Shown here piece after piece: positions 18,970 to 28,315 of a stretch of 64,000 nt of DNA. The notes beneath the pieces were generated by a model. It was not told the origin of the DNA. It saw only the letters and a program-made list of their open reading frames with translations, and ran no database searches. Origin of the DNA: an uncultured Eubacterium sp. GTDB lineage: Bacteria > Bacillota > Clostridia > Lachnospirales > Lachnospiraceae. Position numbers and translations under genes: made by a program. The first letter of the stretch is position 1, and every line of letters begins with the position of its first letter. The DNA is taken from contig CAMWXD010000011.1 of NCBI GenBank assembly GCA_947178105.1, positions 1 through 64,000 on the forward strand. The letters are read 5' to 3'.

Positions 18970-20610
18970 ATGATCAGTGCAAACAACGTTACGTTACGGG
19001 TAGGCAAAAAAGCCCTGTTTGAAGATGTCAATATCAAATTTACCGAAGGCAACTGCTACGGTTTAATCGGTGCAAACGGTGCCGGGAAATCTACCTTTTT
19101 AAAAATCTTATCCGGCGAGCTGGAGCCGACCAACGGTTCGGTCGCCATTACGCAGGGGCAGCGCCTTTCTTTTTTAAAGCAGGACCACTTCAAATATGAC
19201 GAATTTACCGTCTTAGATACAGTTATTATGGGCAACCAGAGGCTTTATGACATCCGCATGGAAAAAGACGCTATTTATGCAAAAGAAGATTTTACCGACG
19301 AAGACGGGATCCGCGCCAGCGAGCTGGAAGCAGAATTTGCAGAGATGGACGGATGGAACGCAGAGGCGGACGCTGCTACGCTCTTAAACGGGCTTGGCAT
19401 TGCCACAGAGGAACATTATGAAACGATGCAGAACCTTCCCGGCTCCTTAAAGGTCAAAGTGCTGTTAGCGCAGGCTTTGTTCGGCAACCCGGATATCCTG
19501 CTGTTAGACGAGCCGACCAACCACCTTGACCTGGATGCGATCGCCTGGCTGGAGGAATTTTTAATTAACTTCGAAAATACGGTGATCGTCGTATCGCATG
19601 ACCGTTATTTTTTAAATAAAGTCTGTACGCACACGGCAGATATCGACTATGGAAAAATCCAGCTTTACGCCGGCAATTATGACTTCTGGTATGAATCCAG
19701 CCAGTTGTTAATCAAGCAGATGAAGGAAGCAAACAAGAAAAAGGAAGAAAAGATCAAAGAGCTGCAAGAATTTATTTCCCGTTTCTCCGCAAACGCTTCC
19801 AAATCCAAACAGGCAACTTCCAGAAAACGTGCGCTGGAAAAAATACAGCTCGATGAAATCAAGCCTTCCAGCCGGAAATACCCATATATTGATTTCCGCC
19901 CAAACCGTGAGATCGGCAATGAAGTCCTTTCGGTCGAGGACATCAGCAAAATTATCGACGGGGAAAAAGTGCTTGACCATGTCTCGTTTGTCATGGGGCA
20001 TGACGATAAAATTGCGTTTGTCGGCAGCAACGAGCTGGCAAAATCCACGCTGTTTAAAATCCTTGCAGGCGAAATGGAGCCGGACGAGGGCAATTATAAA
20101 TGGGGCGTGACAACAAGCCAGTCCTATTTTCCAAAAGACAATACGGAAATCTTTGACACCAGCCTGTCGATTACTGAATGGCTGACGCAGTTTTCCGAGA
20201 TCAAAGACGCCACCTATGTGCGCGGCTTCCTGGGTCGGATGCTGTTTGCCGGAGAGGACGGCGTAAAGAAAATGAAAGTCTTATCCGGCGGCGAAAAAGT
20301 ACGCGTGCTGCTTTCCCGCATGATGATCGAAGGCTCAAACGTGCTGATCTTTGACGAGCCGACCGACCACCTGGATATGGAGGCAATCACTGCGCTCAAT
20401 AACGGGATGATCAAATTCCCAGGTACGATCCTGTTTGCGTGCCGCGACCACCAGGTCGTACAGACAACAGCGAACCGGATTATTGAATTTATGCCAGACG
20501 GGACGATCGTCGATAAAGTGACCACCTACGACGAGTATTTGGAAAATGATGAAATGGCAAGAAAGCGCCAGGTTTACTCGATGTCGGAAAGCGATGCGGA
20601 GGATAACTAA
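18970..20610 (+). CDS. ABC-F family ATPase, YbiT-like
   Basis: 546 residues with two ABC ATPase domains and no membrane segment, as in ABC-F proteins that act on ribosomes. Domain 1: Walker A GANGAGKST (about 35-43), Walker B LLLDEPTNHLD. A charged Lys/Glu-rich linker (about 245-300) is the P-site tRNA interaction motif region. Domain 2: Walker A is degenerate (GSNELAKST instead of GxNGxGKST), signature LSGGEKVR, Walker B LIFDEPTDHLD, and the H-loop reads CRDHQ. The domain-1 signature is also unusual (LPGSLKVKV). Role is probably translation-related; antibiotic resistance cannot be inferred. GAGG lies eight bases before the ATG. Confidence 0.9.
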   Translation: MISANNVTLRVGKKALFEDVNIKFTEGNCYGLIGANGAGKSTFLKILSGELEPTNGSVAITQGQRLSFLKQDHFKYDEFTVLDTVIMGNQRLYDIRMEKDAIYAKEDFTDEDGIRASELEAEFAEMDGWNAEADAATLLNGLGIATEEHYETMQNLPGSLKVKVLLAQALFGNPDILLLDEPTNHLDLDAIAWLEEFLINFENTVIVVSHDRYFLNKVCTHTADIDYGKIQLYAGNYDFWYESSQLLIKQMKEANKKKEEKIKELQEFISRFSANASKSKQATSRKRALEKIQLDEIKPSSRKYPYIDFRPNREIGNEVLSVEDISKIIDGEKVLDHVSFVMGHDDKIAFVGSNELAKSTLFKILAGEMEPDEGNYKWGVTTSQSYFPKDNTEIFDTSLSITEWLTQFSEIKDATYVRGFLGRMLFAGEDGVKKMKVLSGGEKVRVLLSRMMIEGSNVLIFDEPTDHLDMEAITALNNGMIKFPGTILFACRDHQVVQTTANRIIEFMPDGTIVDKVTTYDEYLENDEMARKRQVYSMSESDAEDN

Positions 20611-20655
20611 CAAGCATTAAAAAGCAGCCTGGTGTAGCTCACCATAACGAGCAAG

Positions 20656-20685
20656 AAACCCCCAGAGTGGCACCTCTGGGGGTTT
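20656..20685. terminator. Terminator between ABC-F and P-type ATPase genes
   Basis: 12-bp stem AAACCCCCAGAG/CTCTGGGGGTTT with six-base loop between convergent genes. Confidence 0.8.
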
Positions 20686-20699
20686 CGCTGTCATTACAA

Positions 20700-22574
20700 C
20701 TACTTTGTCTGAAGCGTCCGCATCGAATTGATAATCGCAAGTACCGATACCCCGACATCCGCAAACACTGCCTCCCACATATTTGCTGCCCCGAATGCGC
20801 CTAAAACAAGCACCAGCGCTTTGATTCCAAGAGCAAATACGATGTTTTGCCTGACGATACGCATCGTTTTTCTGGAAATGCGTACAATCGAAGCGATTTT
20901 TCGGATATCATCGTCCATCAGCACAAGGTCTGCGGCTTCTATTGCCGCATCGGAGCCCATGCTGCCCATGGCAATGCCAAGATCCGCCCTTGTCAGTACC
21001 GGGGCGTCGTTGATGCCGTCCCCGACAAAGGCAAGCCGTTCCTTTTCAGACTGGTTTTGCAGCAATTTTTCTACGCAGGCTACCTTGTCTGCCGGGAGCA
21101 GCTCAGCGTGGATCTCATCAATGCCAAGCTGTTCTGCCGTATATTGTGCTGCCAATTTCTGGTCTCCGGTCAGCATGACGCTCTTTTTGACGCCAATACG
21201 CTTCATATCTGCAAGCGCTTCCTTTGCGCCGTCCTTGATCGTGTCTGATATTACGATTGCCCCAAGAAAGCTGCCTTCTTCTGCTACATAAATGACTGTC
21301 CCTGCGCTGTCGCACGGCGTATAGGCGACCTGCTCCTGCTGCATCAGCTTTTCATTGCCAAGCAGGACTTTTCTGCCGTCTACTTGCACGCGCACGCCTT
21401 GCCCGGCAGCCTCTTGGGCACCACAAACGCGTCCCATGTCAATTTCTTTTCCATAGGCTTCCTTTAATGAAACTGCAATCGGATGGTTGGAATACCCTTC
21501 GCCGAGTGCCGCGGTCTCCAGCAGCTTTTCTGCTGCAACTGTCTGCGGTTTTGCTGGCAGGATTTTCGTTACTTTAAACTCTCCCTTTGTCAGTGTCCCG
21601 GTCTTGTCAAACACAATCGTAGTCATTTCCGCAACGGCTTCCAGGTAATTGCTGCCTTTTACAAGCACGCCAATTTTCGAAGCTGCGCCGATGCCGCCGA
21701 AAAAGCCAAGCGGGACAGAGATGACAAGCGCGCACGGACAGGAAATAACGAGGAAAATACAGGCGCGCTGGATCCATTCCGCCCATCCGACGCCTGCCAA
21801 AAGCGGCGGCACAACCGCAAGGACAGCCGCAGCGATGGTCACTACGGGCGTATAATATTTTGCAAAACGGGTAATAAAGTTTTCCACCTTTGCTTTTTTA
21901 CTGGAAGCGTTTTCTACCAGTTCTAAAATCTTTGCCACAGTACAATCGTCAAATTCTTTCGTTACCTGTACTTTCAGCGTACCGCTTCCATTGACGCATC
22001 CGCTGATTACCTCATCTCCTGCCGCTGCCCTGCGCGGTACGGATTCCCCGGTCAGTGCAGCCGTATCGATCAAAGACTCTCCTTCTGCCACAATTCCATC
22101 TAACGGAATCCGCTCTCCCGGCTTTACTACAATTATGCTGCCCACCTCTACATCGTCCGGGTCTACCTGCACGAGCCTGCCGTCCTGTTCAATATTGGCA
22201 TATTCCGGGCAAATATCCATCAAATCCGCAATCGACTGGCGGGATTTGCCGACCGCATAGCTTTGAAACAGCTCCCCAACCTGATAAAACAGCATCACGG
22301 CAACTGCTTCGGAATACTCCTGCACGCCAAATGCGCCAAACGTAGCGAGCATCATCAGGAAATTTTCATCAAATACCTGCCCGTTTTTTATATTGCGGAA
22401 CGCCTTATAGATAATATCATAGCCAACTACGAGATACGGGACAACATAAATCACAAACAGCACGATACCGGCAAGCGGCTCCAGCTTTCCTGTATGCTCG
22501 CATACAAGCAGCGCAACGAACATAAGAAACGCAATGATAATACGCGAAAGCATTAATTTTTGTTTTTTTGTCAT
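20700..22574 (-). CDS. Heavy-metal P1B-type ATPase (Zn/Cd/Pb exporter type)
   Basis: 624 residues. It lacks the usual N-terminal metal-binding domain, which is encoded separately just upstream. Transmembrane helices are at about 8-50, 80-105, 240-290 and 590-615. Metal-site motif Cys279-Pro-Cys281, actuator loop LTGESVP, phosphorylated Asp323 in DKTGTLTKG, the SNHP motif of P1B pumps, and hinge GDGINDAPVL. CPC plus the adjacent CadC-like ArsR regulator suggest efflux of Zn, Cd or Pb, with copper less likely. AGGAGGG precedes the ATG. It is the last gene of a three-gene minus-strand operon ending at a shared terminator. Confidence 0.93.
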   Translation of the reverse strand: MTKKQKLMLSRIIIAFLMFVALLVCEHTGKLEPLAGIVLFVIYVVPYLVVGYDIIYKAFRNIKNGQVFDENFLMMLATFGAFGVQEYSEAVAVMLFYQVGELFQSYAVGKSRQSIADLMDICPEYANIEQDGRLVQVDPDDVEVGSIIVVKPGERIPLDGIVAEGESLIDTAALTGESVPRRAAAGDEVISGCVNGSGTLKVQVTKEFDDCTVAKILELVENASSKKAKVENFITRFAKYYTPVVTIAAAVLAVVPPLLAGVGWAEWIQRACIFLVISCPCALVISVPLGFFGGIGAASKIGVLVKGSNYLEAVAEMTTIVFDKTGTLTKGEFKVTKILPAKPQTVAAEKLLETAALGEGYSNHPIAVSLKEAYGKEIDMGRVCGAQEAAGQGVRVQVDGRKVLLGNEKLMQQEQVAYTPCDSAGTVIYVAEEGSFLGAIVISDTIKDGAKEALADMKRIGVKKSVMLTGDQKLAAQYTAEQLGIDEIHAELLPADKVACVEKLLQNQSEKERLAFVGDGINDAPVLTRADLGIAMGSMGSDAAIEAADLVLMDDDIRKIASIVRISRKTMRIVRQNIVFALGIKALVLVLGAFGAANMWEAVFADVGVSVLAIINSMRTLQTK

Positions 22575-22682
22575 AATGACCCTCCTGTTTTTCCTTTCGG
22601 CACTTCAAGGATATTTTCGTGTACAAAATGGAAAAATCTTATTCTATGCAACTTTTTGGACAGCAGGATGCCATTGCCAGCT

Positions 22683-22901
22683 TTAAAATAAAATCTTACA
22701 GTCTGGCTCCACCTTTGCGCATACATCCACAACCTGTTTCATAATATCATCAAACTGTGCATCTTCTGCATCCACCATCATTTTCTGCGTCATAAAGCTT
22801 ACAGACGCATCGTGGACACCCGGCAGCTTTTTAATTGCATCCTCCATCTTTGCAGCACAGTTTGCGCAGTCCAAATCTTGTAATTTAAATTTCTTTTTCA
22901 T
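22683..22901 (-). CDS. Stand-alone heavy-metal-associated (HMA) domain protein
   Basis: 72 residues from ATG 22901, preceded by AGGAAAGGAAAG; a longer frame upstream has no site. It is a single HMA ferredoxin-like fold with the metal-binding CxxC in LDCANCAAKMEDAI (residues about 9-17), a pattern (DCANC) typical of Zn/Cd pumps. It probably works as the detached N-terminal domain or metallochaperone of the P-type ATPase encoded 108 bases downstream, delivering metal to it or sensing metal load. Confidence 0.88.
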   Translation of the reverse strand: MKKKFKLQDLDCANCAAKMEDAIKKLPGVHDASVSFMTQKMMVDAEDAQFDDIMKQVVDVCAKVEPDCKILF

Positions 22902-22971
22902 CGTTTTCTTTCCTTTCCTGATGGATTTAAAATCCACAACTTCCTTTCAAGATTGCTTCCTAATCCACAAA

Positions 22972-23331
22972 TTATTCTTCAATATGCTCCAACCCCTGGT
23001 CAATCATCGCCCTGACATGGCTGTCCGCAAGCGAATAAAAGATCGATTTCCCTTCGCGCCTGCTTTTGACCAGCCTGGAGTTTTTTAAAATCTTAAGCTG
23101 GTGTGAGATTGCAGACTGTGTCATATGCAAAGCTTCTGCCAGGTCGCAGACACACACTTCAGCCTCAAACAGCACAAACAGAATACGGATCCTGGTGGAA
23201 TCACCAAAGACTTTAAACAACTCCGCAAGGTCATACAATTCCTCCTCAGGCGGCATCTGCCTGTTTACGATTTCCAGTAACTCCGCATGTACCTCTGTCG
23301 TTTCACAGCATATAGGTTCTTTTTCCTGCAA
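22972..23331 (-). CDS. ArsR/SmtB-family metal-responsive repressor (CadC-like)
   Basis: 119-residue winged-helix protein. HTH at about 70-90 (MTQSAISHQLKILKNSRLV). The metal-site region reads EVCVCDLAEAL, close to the ELCVCDL of CadC, and an N-terminal Cys-Cys pair (ICCET, residues 8-9) could complete a thiolate site for Cd, Pb or Zn. Metal binding should release it from its operator. The start is TTG at 23331: GGGAGG is nine bases upstream and no ATG is available before the conserved region. It heads the operon ArsR-HMA-P-type ATPase, and a palindromic operator overlaps its promoter. Confidence 0.9.
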   Translation of the reverse strand: MQEKEPICCETTEVHAELLEIVNRQMPPEEELYDLAELFKVFGDSTRIRILFVLFEAEVCVCDLAEALHMTQSAISHQLKILKNSRLVKSRREGKSIFYSLADSHVRAMIDQGLEHIEE

Positions 23332-23415
23332 ATGGCTGTTCCTCCCTTCTTACTGATTTTTCTTTTTGATCAAGTGATCAATTTTCGTACATGTTTCTTT
23401 ACTTCTTCGCATTAT

Positions 23416-23437
23416 CATATGAACAATTATTCATATG
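23416..23437. promoter_or_regulatory. ArsR-type operator
   Basis: 22-bp imperfect palindrome with arms CATATGAA/TTCATATG around an AATT centre, followed by an extra half site TTCATATGAA. It matches the ATATGAA...TTCATAT pattern bound by CadC/SmtB-type repressors and lies just downstream of the -10 box of the metal-efflux operon. Confidence 0.75.
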
Positions 23438-23440
23438 AAC

Positions 23441-23469
23441 ATATTAATATTTTTTTACGTTCCTGTCAA
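23441..23469 (-). promoter_or_regulatory. Sigma-A promoter of metal-efflux operon
   Basis: On the minus strand TTGACA (23464-23469), 17-bp spacer, TAATAT (23441-23446), directly followed by the operator palindrome; leader to the TTG start is about 110 bases. Confidence 0.8.
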
Positions 23470-23516
23470 GTCATTTTTTCAAAAAACTGCCGCAAAATAA
23501 GTACGTTCTGCACACG

Positions 23517-23613
23517 AAAAAAACTGCCGCATTCAGGAACGCATACACCTGCAACAGAATCTTGCAAATACAAAAGATCCTGTATGTTGTATGTATCGTC
23601 CTGAATGCAGCAG
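23517..23613 (-). terminator. Long terminator hairpin after hydrogenase gene
   Basis: Imperfect inverted repeat with arms of about 40 bases (outer CTGC.GCATTCAGGA pairing with TCCTGAATGC.GCAG) and a short loop, followed on the minus strand by seven T. Unusually long for an intrinsic terminator; it could also be an inserted hairpin element or a structured RNA 3' end. Confidence 0.6.
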
Positions 23614-23699
23614 CCCGTTTTTGTATGACAGGCGAAAAACACGGTTTTGCCGCGCCGTGCCTGCCCGTCTTTCTATTTATGTATCGCACATTTTATCTG

Positions 23700-25652
23700 T
23701 CAAATCTGCTCCACATCATCCCGCAGCTCGTCCGCCATCACCTGCACATTTGCTGTCTGTGCTGCAATCTCTTCGGAATTTGCCGCAATGGTAGCGATCC
23801 GGTCGCTCATATGGTTGATATTTTCAATTAAATCCCTGATCGCATGGACACCCTCGTCTACGACCGGTATCGTCTCCTCCGCCTGCTGGTTGTCTTTTAC
23901 GATCAGTGTCTTAATCGATGCAGACAGGCTTCGGATCTGTTCTGCCACGACTGCAAATCCTCGTCCCTGTTCTCCGGCGCGCGCCGCCTCTATGGACGCA
24001 TTTAAGGACAGTAGGTTCGTCTTGTTTGCAATGTTGACGATGCTCTCGCTTGTACTTTTATAAATATCGATAAAGTTCAAAATGCTTGCCAGTGAATCCT
24101 CCAGGCTGTGGCAAAACTGTGAGATGTCGTTCAGCTTGCCTGCCAGGTCGGTCGCTTCATTGGCGGAAGCTTCGTTGGCATCGTTCAGCTCTGCCACCGC
24201 ATCGGATAATGTCGTAAACTGCCCCCTGATCGCATCGATTTTATACATCCGCTGCTCATGCTCGCTGTTTTGCTCCTGATTGATCCTCTCTAAAGCAACG
24301 CTTTCGTTTTCTGCAAGCTCCTTCACATAATGGATACAGTTTTCCTTTGCATTTACCTTATTGAAAATCGCACACGCCATATCCTTGCAGGTATCATAGC
24401 CGCACGCGCTGCAATTAATATTCTGCTTTTGCGGCGTACTTTTGAGCATACTTTCATAAATCGTTTGCAGCTCGCTGTCAGACGGTTGCTTGACTTTGAT
24501 TGCCTTTGCCGTATCATAGGTACGGATAAAATCCGACAGCTCCAATCCTTGAAACGCTTCCATCAGATTGGCAAGGCGCTCCTTAGGCGTACTCTTCTCC
24601 GTCCACGGGCTTTTCTGTTTCCTGCGGAACAAGCCGCCGTGTTCTTTTTGCGGATCCATATTCCGCAGCTTGCTCAGTGTAAGCAGCACGTCATCCGTAT
24701 GCTTCGCCGGATCCGTCGCCGGGCCGTATATGCACCCTTTGCTGCAATTTAAGACATCTACCAGAAACGGCAGCTCCGCTTTCTTCTTCACCCGGCTTAT
24801 ATATTCATCCAAATACCGGTAGGCTTCTTTTTCCCCCTCTACCTGGCGCACCACCTGCCCTTTTCCAAGAAAATGCTCCACATTTTCCCGCAGGCCGCCC
24901 GGCATCGGATACAGGGAGCCAAGGCCGTATTCCAGCTCATCGGCATATTCCGGGCTATTTGTATAATCCCTGCCAATGTGCTGCATCAGCTTGTAAAAAG
25001 TCACGTTGTATTTGACATATCCGTGATTGTGTTTATCCATGATCTCGGCTTTTTTTGCCACGCAAGGGCTGATAAACGCAAGATCGTCATGGATCTTTAA
25101 ATATTTCTTTACATAAATCGCCATGCACATCATCGGGCTTTGCACCGGCATCATGCGCGGAATCAGCTCAGGTATGTATTTTTCCACATATTCCACAACT
25201 GCCGGACACGGCTGGCTGATCCCTCCTGTAAAATGGTTTTCCGTAATATATTTCAAATATCCCCAGGTCGTGATATCTGCACCAAACGATACACTGTATA
25301 TATGGTTGACCCCTAACGATTTTAAATACCCAAATACCCTCTTATATTCTTTTGGGTAATTTGCCAAAAATGCAGGCGCCACAATCACAGAAATTTTCTT
25401 TCCTGCCTTCAAATCGGCAAAAAACGGCTCCGTATCGTCATGGTAAGCTCTTGCTTCATGTCCACATGCTTCCAGACATGCCCCGCAGGCAATACAACTG
25501 TCCCGGTTGACCAGGATCTTTCCATCCAGCGCTATATTTGAAACCAATGTAGGGCAGACACGCACACACTTATTACATCCTGTACAATTCTCGTTTGTAT
25601 AGACCAGCATACCCTTCGTATCAAGCAACGCATTCTTATCTTTCATTTCCAC
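23700..25652 (-). CDS. [FeFe]-hydrogenase-like sensor fused to chemoreceptor signalling domain
   Basis: 650 residues, no membrane helix. N-terminal 2[4Fe-4S] ferredoxin domain ([11 protein letters not shown] at 23-33, [11 protein letters not shown] at 53-63); H-cluster domain (about 85-330); a further cysteine cluster of the 4Fe-4S type (CSACGYDTC, residues 414-422, with Cys427 and 439); a methyl-accepting chemotaxis-type signalling coiled coil (about 455-650) with the hairpin tip [21 protein letters not shown]. The H-cluster cysteines appear kept: Cys149 (QPCP), Cys197 (SPCVAKK), Cys303 and Cys307 (CSKGC). The catalytic TSCCP, however, is changed, losing the proton-relay cysteine, and the third motif lacks GGG. 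This suggests a cytoplasmic H2 or redox sensor, not a catalytic hydrogenase. GTG 25652 (GGAG five bases upstream) or ATG 25646 may be the start. Confidence 0.85.
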   Translation of the reverse strand: MEMKDKNALLDTKGMLVYTNENCTGCNKCVRVCPTLVSNIALDGKILVNRDSCIACGACLEACGHEARAYHDDTEPFFADLKAGKKISVIVAPAFLANYPKEYKRVFGYLKSLGVNHIYSVSFGADITTWGYLKYITENHFTGGISQPCPAVVEYVEKYIPELIPRMMPVQSPMMCMAIYVKKYLKIHDDLAFISPCVAKKAEIMDKHNHGYVKYNVTFYKLMQHIGRDYTNSPEYADELEYGLGSLYPMPGGLRENVEHFLGKGQVVRQVEGEKEAYRYLDEYISRVKKKAELPFLVDVLNCSKGCIYGPATDPAKHTDDVLLTLSKLRNMDPQKEHGGLFRRKQKSPWTEKSTPKERLANLMEAFQGLELSDFIRTYDTAKAIKVKQPSDSELQTIYESMLKSTPQKQNINCSACGYDTCKDMACAIFNKVNAKENCIHYVKELAENESVALERINQEQNSEHEQRMYKIDAIRGQFTTLSDAVAELNDANEASANEATDLAGKLNDISQFCHSLEDSLASILNFIDIYKSTSESIVNIANKTNLLSLNASIEAARAGEQGRGFAVVAEQIRSLSASIKTLIVKDNQQAEETIPVVDEGVHAIRDLIENINHMSDRIATIAANSEEIAAQTANVQVMADELRDDVEQI

Positions 25653-25819
25653 ATTTTCTCCTTCTGCAATATTTTTGAATGCCTGTTACAGACTGGGTGC
25701 CTGTAATTTTGTTTGTCTCTTCCCCTCCCAAATCTCCCGTTTTCCATTTTATCAGATATTCCCACAAAAGAAAACACTTTTCCACAGTAAATTAGTAGAT
25801 TTGTTTTTTCACAAAAAGC

Positions 25820-25850
25820 AGGCGTAAAATCCTTTATGGACTTTACGCCT
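25820..25850 (-). terminator. Terminator of feo operon
   Basis: Stem AGGCGTAAA/TTTACGCCT, followed on the minus strand by GCTTTTTG. No gene is seen in 25653-25819, which should hold the hydrogenase-sensor promoter. Confidence 0.7.
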
Positions 25851-25876
25851 TGTTTATAATTTTTTCCTATTAATCC

Positions 25877-26005
25877 TTAATGGCAGCCGCGGCATCGGCT
25901 ACAGTCTCCGCCGCAGCCTTTTCCCTGTTTTTTATCCCGTACCATACTGCGGATAATCAAAATCACTGCCAGGCATAACCCCGCCAAAACTACGACAGTG
26001 CCCAT
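25877..26005 (-). CDS. FeoB-associated Cys-rich membrane protein
   Basis: 42 residues: one transmembrane helix (about 3-21) and a cytoplasmic tail with Cys residues in GCGGDCSRCRGCH. This size, topology and tail define the small FeoB-associated family found after feoB in clostridia. It probably assists ferrous iron uptake at the membrane, perhaps in the manner proposed for FeoC, though this is inference. The ATG follows GGAGGG at nine bases and lies 41 bases after the feoB stop. Confidence 0.88.
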   Translation of the reverse strand: MGTVVVLAGLCLAVILIIRSMVRDKKQGKGCGGDCSRCRGCH

Positions 26006-26046
26006 GCACAATCCCTCCTCTTCTCCTTCATCCTTTTTTGAGCCTG

Positions 26047-28200
26047 TTATGATTTTGCCCCTGCCATACGGCGCATCTGCATCGTGCCATTTTCCCTGGA
26101 AGGGCGAAACAGCAGATAAGCAAATGCTGCCACAAGCACGACTGCCACAATCGTCCCTATGCCAAACTGCCCGGCAAAGAACAGCATACCAAGCTGATAG
26201 ATGCACAGCGACACCACATATGCAAGCCCGCACTGATATCCGATTGCAAACCAAAACCATTTCGCATTGTTCATTTCCCGCTTGATCGCACCCATTGCCG
26301 CAAAGCAAGGCGCGCACAGCAGATTAAATACCAGGAAGGAATACGCTGCTGCCCCTGTCATCGAAGCCGCCAATACGCTCCAGATCTCTTCCCCGTTTTC
26401 CGCCACCTCTGCAAATCCAAACAGGATACCGAACGTAGCAACTACATTTTCCTTTGCAATCAGCCCGGTCACTGCCGCAACTGCCATCCGCCAGTCTCCC
26501 CAGCCAAGCGGGGCAAATATTGGCGCAACCACGCCGCCAAGAGCCGCCAGGATGCTGTAGTCTAATTGTCCTTCTTCCAGCATCGCAAAACTGCCGTCAA
26601 CCCAGCCAAATCCCTGCAAGAACCATAATACAATCGTAGACAGCAGGATAATGGTGCCCGCTTTTTTAATAAATGACCAGCCCCGTTCCCACATGCTCCT
26701 TAAGACATTGCCCACTGTCGGCATATGGTAAGCCGGAAGCTCCATTACAAACGGCGCCGGATCTCCTGAGAACATCTTTGTCTTTTTTAAGATAATTCCA
26801 GAACAGATAATGGCTGCAATGCCGACAAAATACGCACTCCAGGAAACCCATCCTGCATTGCCGAAAAATGCGCCTGCAATCATGCCGATAATCGGCAGCT
26901 TCGCCCCGCACGGTACAAACGTCGTCGTCATAACCGTCATCCTGCGGTCGCGCTCGTTTTCAATCGTACGGGAAGCCATAATGCCCGGCACTCCGCATCC
27001 GCTGCCGATTAACATCGGGATGAACGACTTGCCGGACAGCCCGAATTTTCGGAAAATACGATCCATAATAAATGCCACGCGCGCCATATAGCCACATGCT
27101 TCCAAAAATGCAAGGAACAAAAAGAGCACAAGCATCTGCGGTACAAAGCCCAGCACAGCGCCGACGCCGCCGACAATCCCGTCTGCAATCAGCCCGGTCA
27201 GCCAGCCTGCACAATGGACTGCTTCCAAAGCGCCGGTAACGCCTGGTATGATCCACTCGCCAAATAATGTGTCATTGGTCCATCCGGTCAGCAAATCCCC
27301 GACGGTTGAGACCGATACATAATAGACGCAAAACATCACCGCTGCAAAAATCGGCAGAGCCAGCCACCGGTTTGTCACAACCTGGTCGATTTTATCAGAA
27401 ACCGTCAGCTTTTTCGCATGTTGTTTCCTGGAACAGCATTTCTCCATAACCGAAGAAATATAGACATACCGTTCATTTGTAATAATGCTTTCCGCATCAT
27501 CGTCAAAAGCATCCTCCAGCGCTTTGATCTGTGCGGACACATCCGGGATGCTGCCTAGCTGCGCTCCGATCTTTTCATCCTGCTCCAAAAGCTTGATTGC
27601 AAAAAAACGCTTCTGTTCCTTCGGCACCTGTGTCCCAAGCAGCCCTTCCGTTTCGCTGATCACCTCTTCCGCCTTATCAGAAAATCTATGTACCGATACC
27701 GCCGCAGCCTTTTTCTGTGCAAGAGAGACTGCCTTTTGTGCCGCTTCTTTGATACCGGTTCCTTTTAATGCGGAGATCTCTACGACCTGGCAGCCAAGCT
27801 TTTTGCTTAACTCGCCAATCTGTATCTGGTCGCCTGTTTTTGCCAGAATATCGATCATATTCACCGCCAGGATCATCGGAATGCCCAGCTCCGCCAACTG
27901 CGTGGACAGATACAGGTTGCGCTCCAGATTTGTCCCGTCCACAATATTTAAAATCACGTCTGGATACTCGCCGATCAGATAATTCCTTGCCACAACCTCT
28001 TCCAATGTATATGGCGACAGCGAATAAATACCTGGCAGGTCTGTAACCGTTACGTCTGGATACCCTTTTAATTTTCCTTCTTTTTTCTCCACAGTGACAC
28101 CCGGCCAGTTGCCGACAAACTGGTTGGAGCCTGTCAGCGCATTAAACAGCGTAGTCTTGCCGCAGTTTGGGTTTCCTGCTAATGCAATTTTAACTGCCAT
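26047..28200 (-). CDS. feoB: Ferrous iron transport protein B
   Basis: 717 residues. N-terminal cytoplasmic G domain: G1 GNPNCGKTT (9-17), G2 Thr in GNWPGVTVE, G3 DLPGIYSL, G4 NMID, G5 around SALKGTG, then a helical GDI-like region. From about residue 285 the membrane part has two Gate motifs with conserved Cys (GSGCGVPG and the second in CAPCFAAMGA) and about ten helices. It imports Fe2+ under anaerobic conditions, driven or gated by nucleotide hydrolysis. It is the third gene of feoA-feoA-feoB-FeoB-associated peptide, preceded by a palindromic operator. Confidence 0.97.
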   Translation of the reverse strand: MAVKIALAGNPNCGKTTLFNALTGSNQFVGNWPGVTVEKKEGKLKGYPDVTVTDLPGIYSLSPYTLEEVVARNYLIGEYPDVILNIVDGTNLERNLYLSTQLAELGIPMILAVNMIDILAKTGDQIQIGELSKKLGCQVVEISALKGTGIKEAAQKAVSLAQKKAAAVSVHRFSDKAEEVISETEGLLGTQVPKEQKRFFAIKLLEQDEKIGAQLGSIPDVSAQIKALEDAFDDDAESIITNERYVYISSVMEKCCSRKQHAKKLTVSDKIDQVVTNRWLALPIFAAVMFCVYYVSVSTVGDLLTGWTNDTLFGEWIIPGVTGALEAVHCAGWLTGLIADGIVGGVGAVLGFVPQMLVLFLFLAFLEACGYMARVAFIMDRIFRKFGLSGKSFIPMLIGSGCGVPGIMASRTIENERDRRMTVMTTTFVPCGAKLPIIGMIAGAFFGNAGWVSWSAYFVGIAAIICSGIILKKTKMFSGDPAPFVMELPAYHMPTVGNVLRSMWERGWSFIKKAGTIILLSTIVLWFLQGFGWVDGSFAMLEEGQLDYSILAALGGVVAPIFAPLGWGDWRMAVAAVTGLIAKENVVATFGILFGFAEVAENGEEIWSVLAASMTGAAAYSFLVFNLLCAPCFAAMGAIKREMNNAKWFWFAIGYQCGLAYVVSLCIYQLGMLFFAGQFGIGTIVAVVLVAAFAYLLFRPSRENGTMQMRRMAGAKS

Positions 28201-28315
28201 ATGATTTCTCCTTTTCTATCCTGTTAATTTCGTTTCTTATTTCTACCTTATATTTTATCGAACTATACGTGATTAGCACAAGCTAACCATACAGCAAAAA
28301 AATTTCCTGCTTTCC

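Noticed and set aside
20656..20690. T-box-like TGGCACC sequence
   Set aside because: TGGCAC is only the loop of a perfect GC-rich terminator hairpin; no specifier stem or downstream aminoacyl-tRNA synthetase gene.
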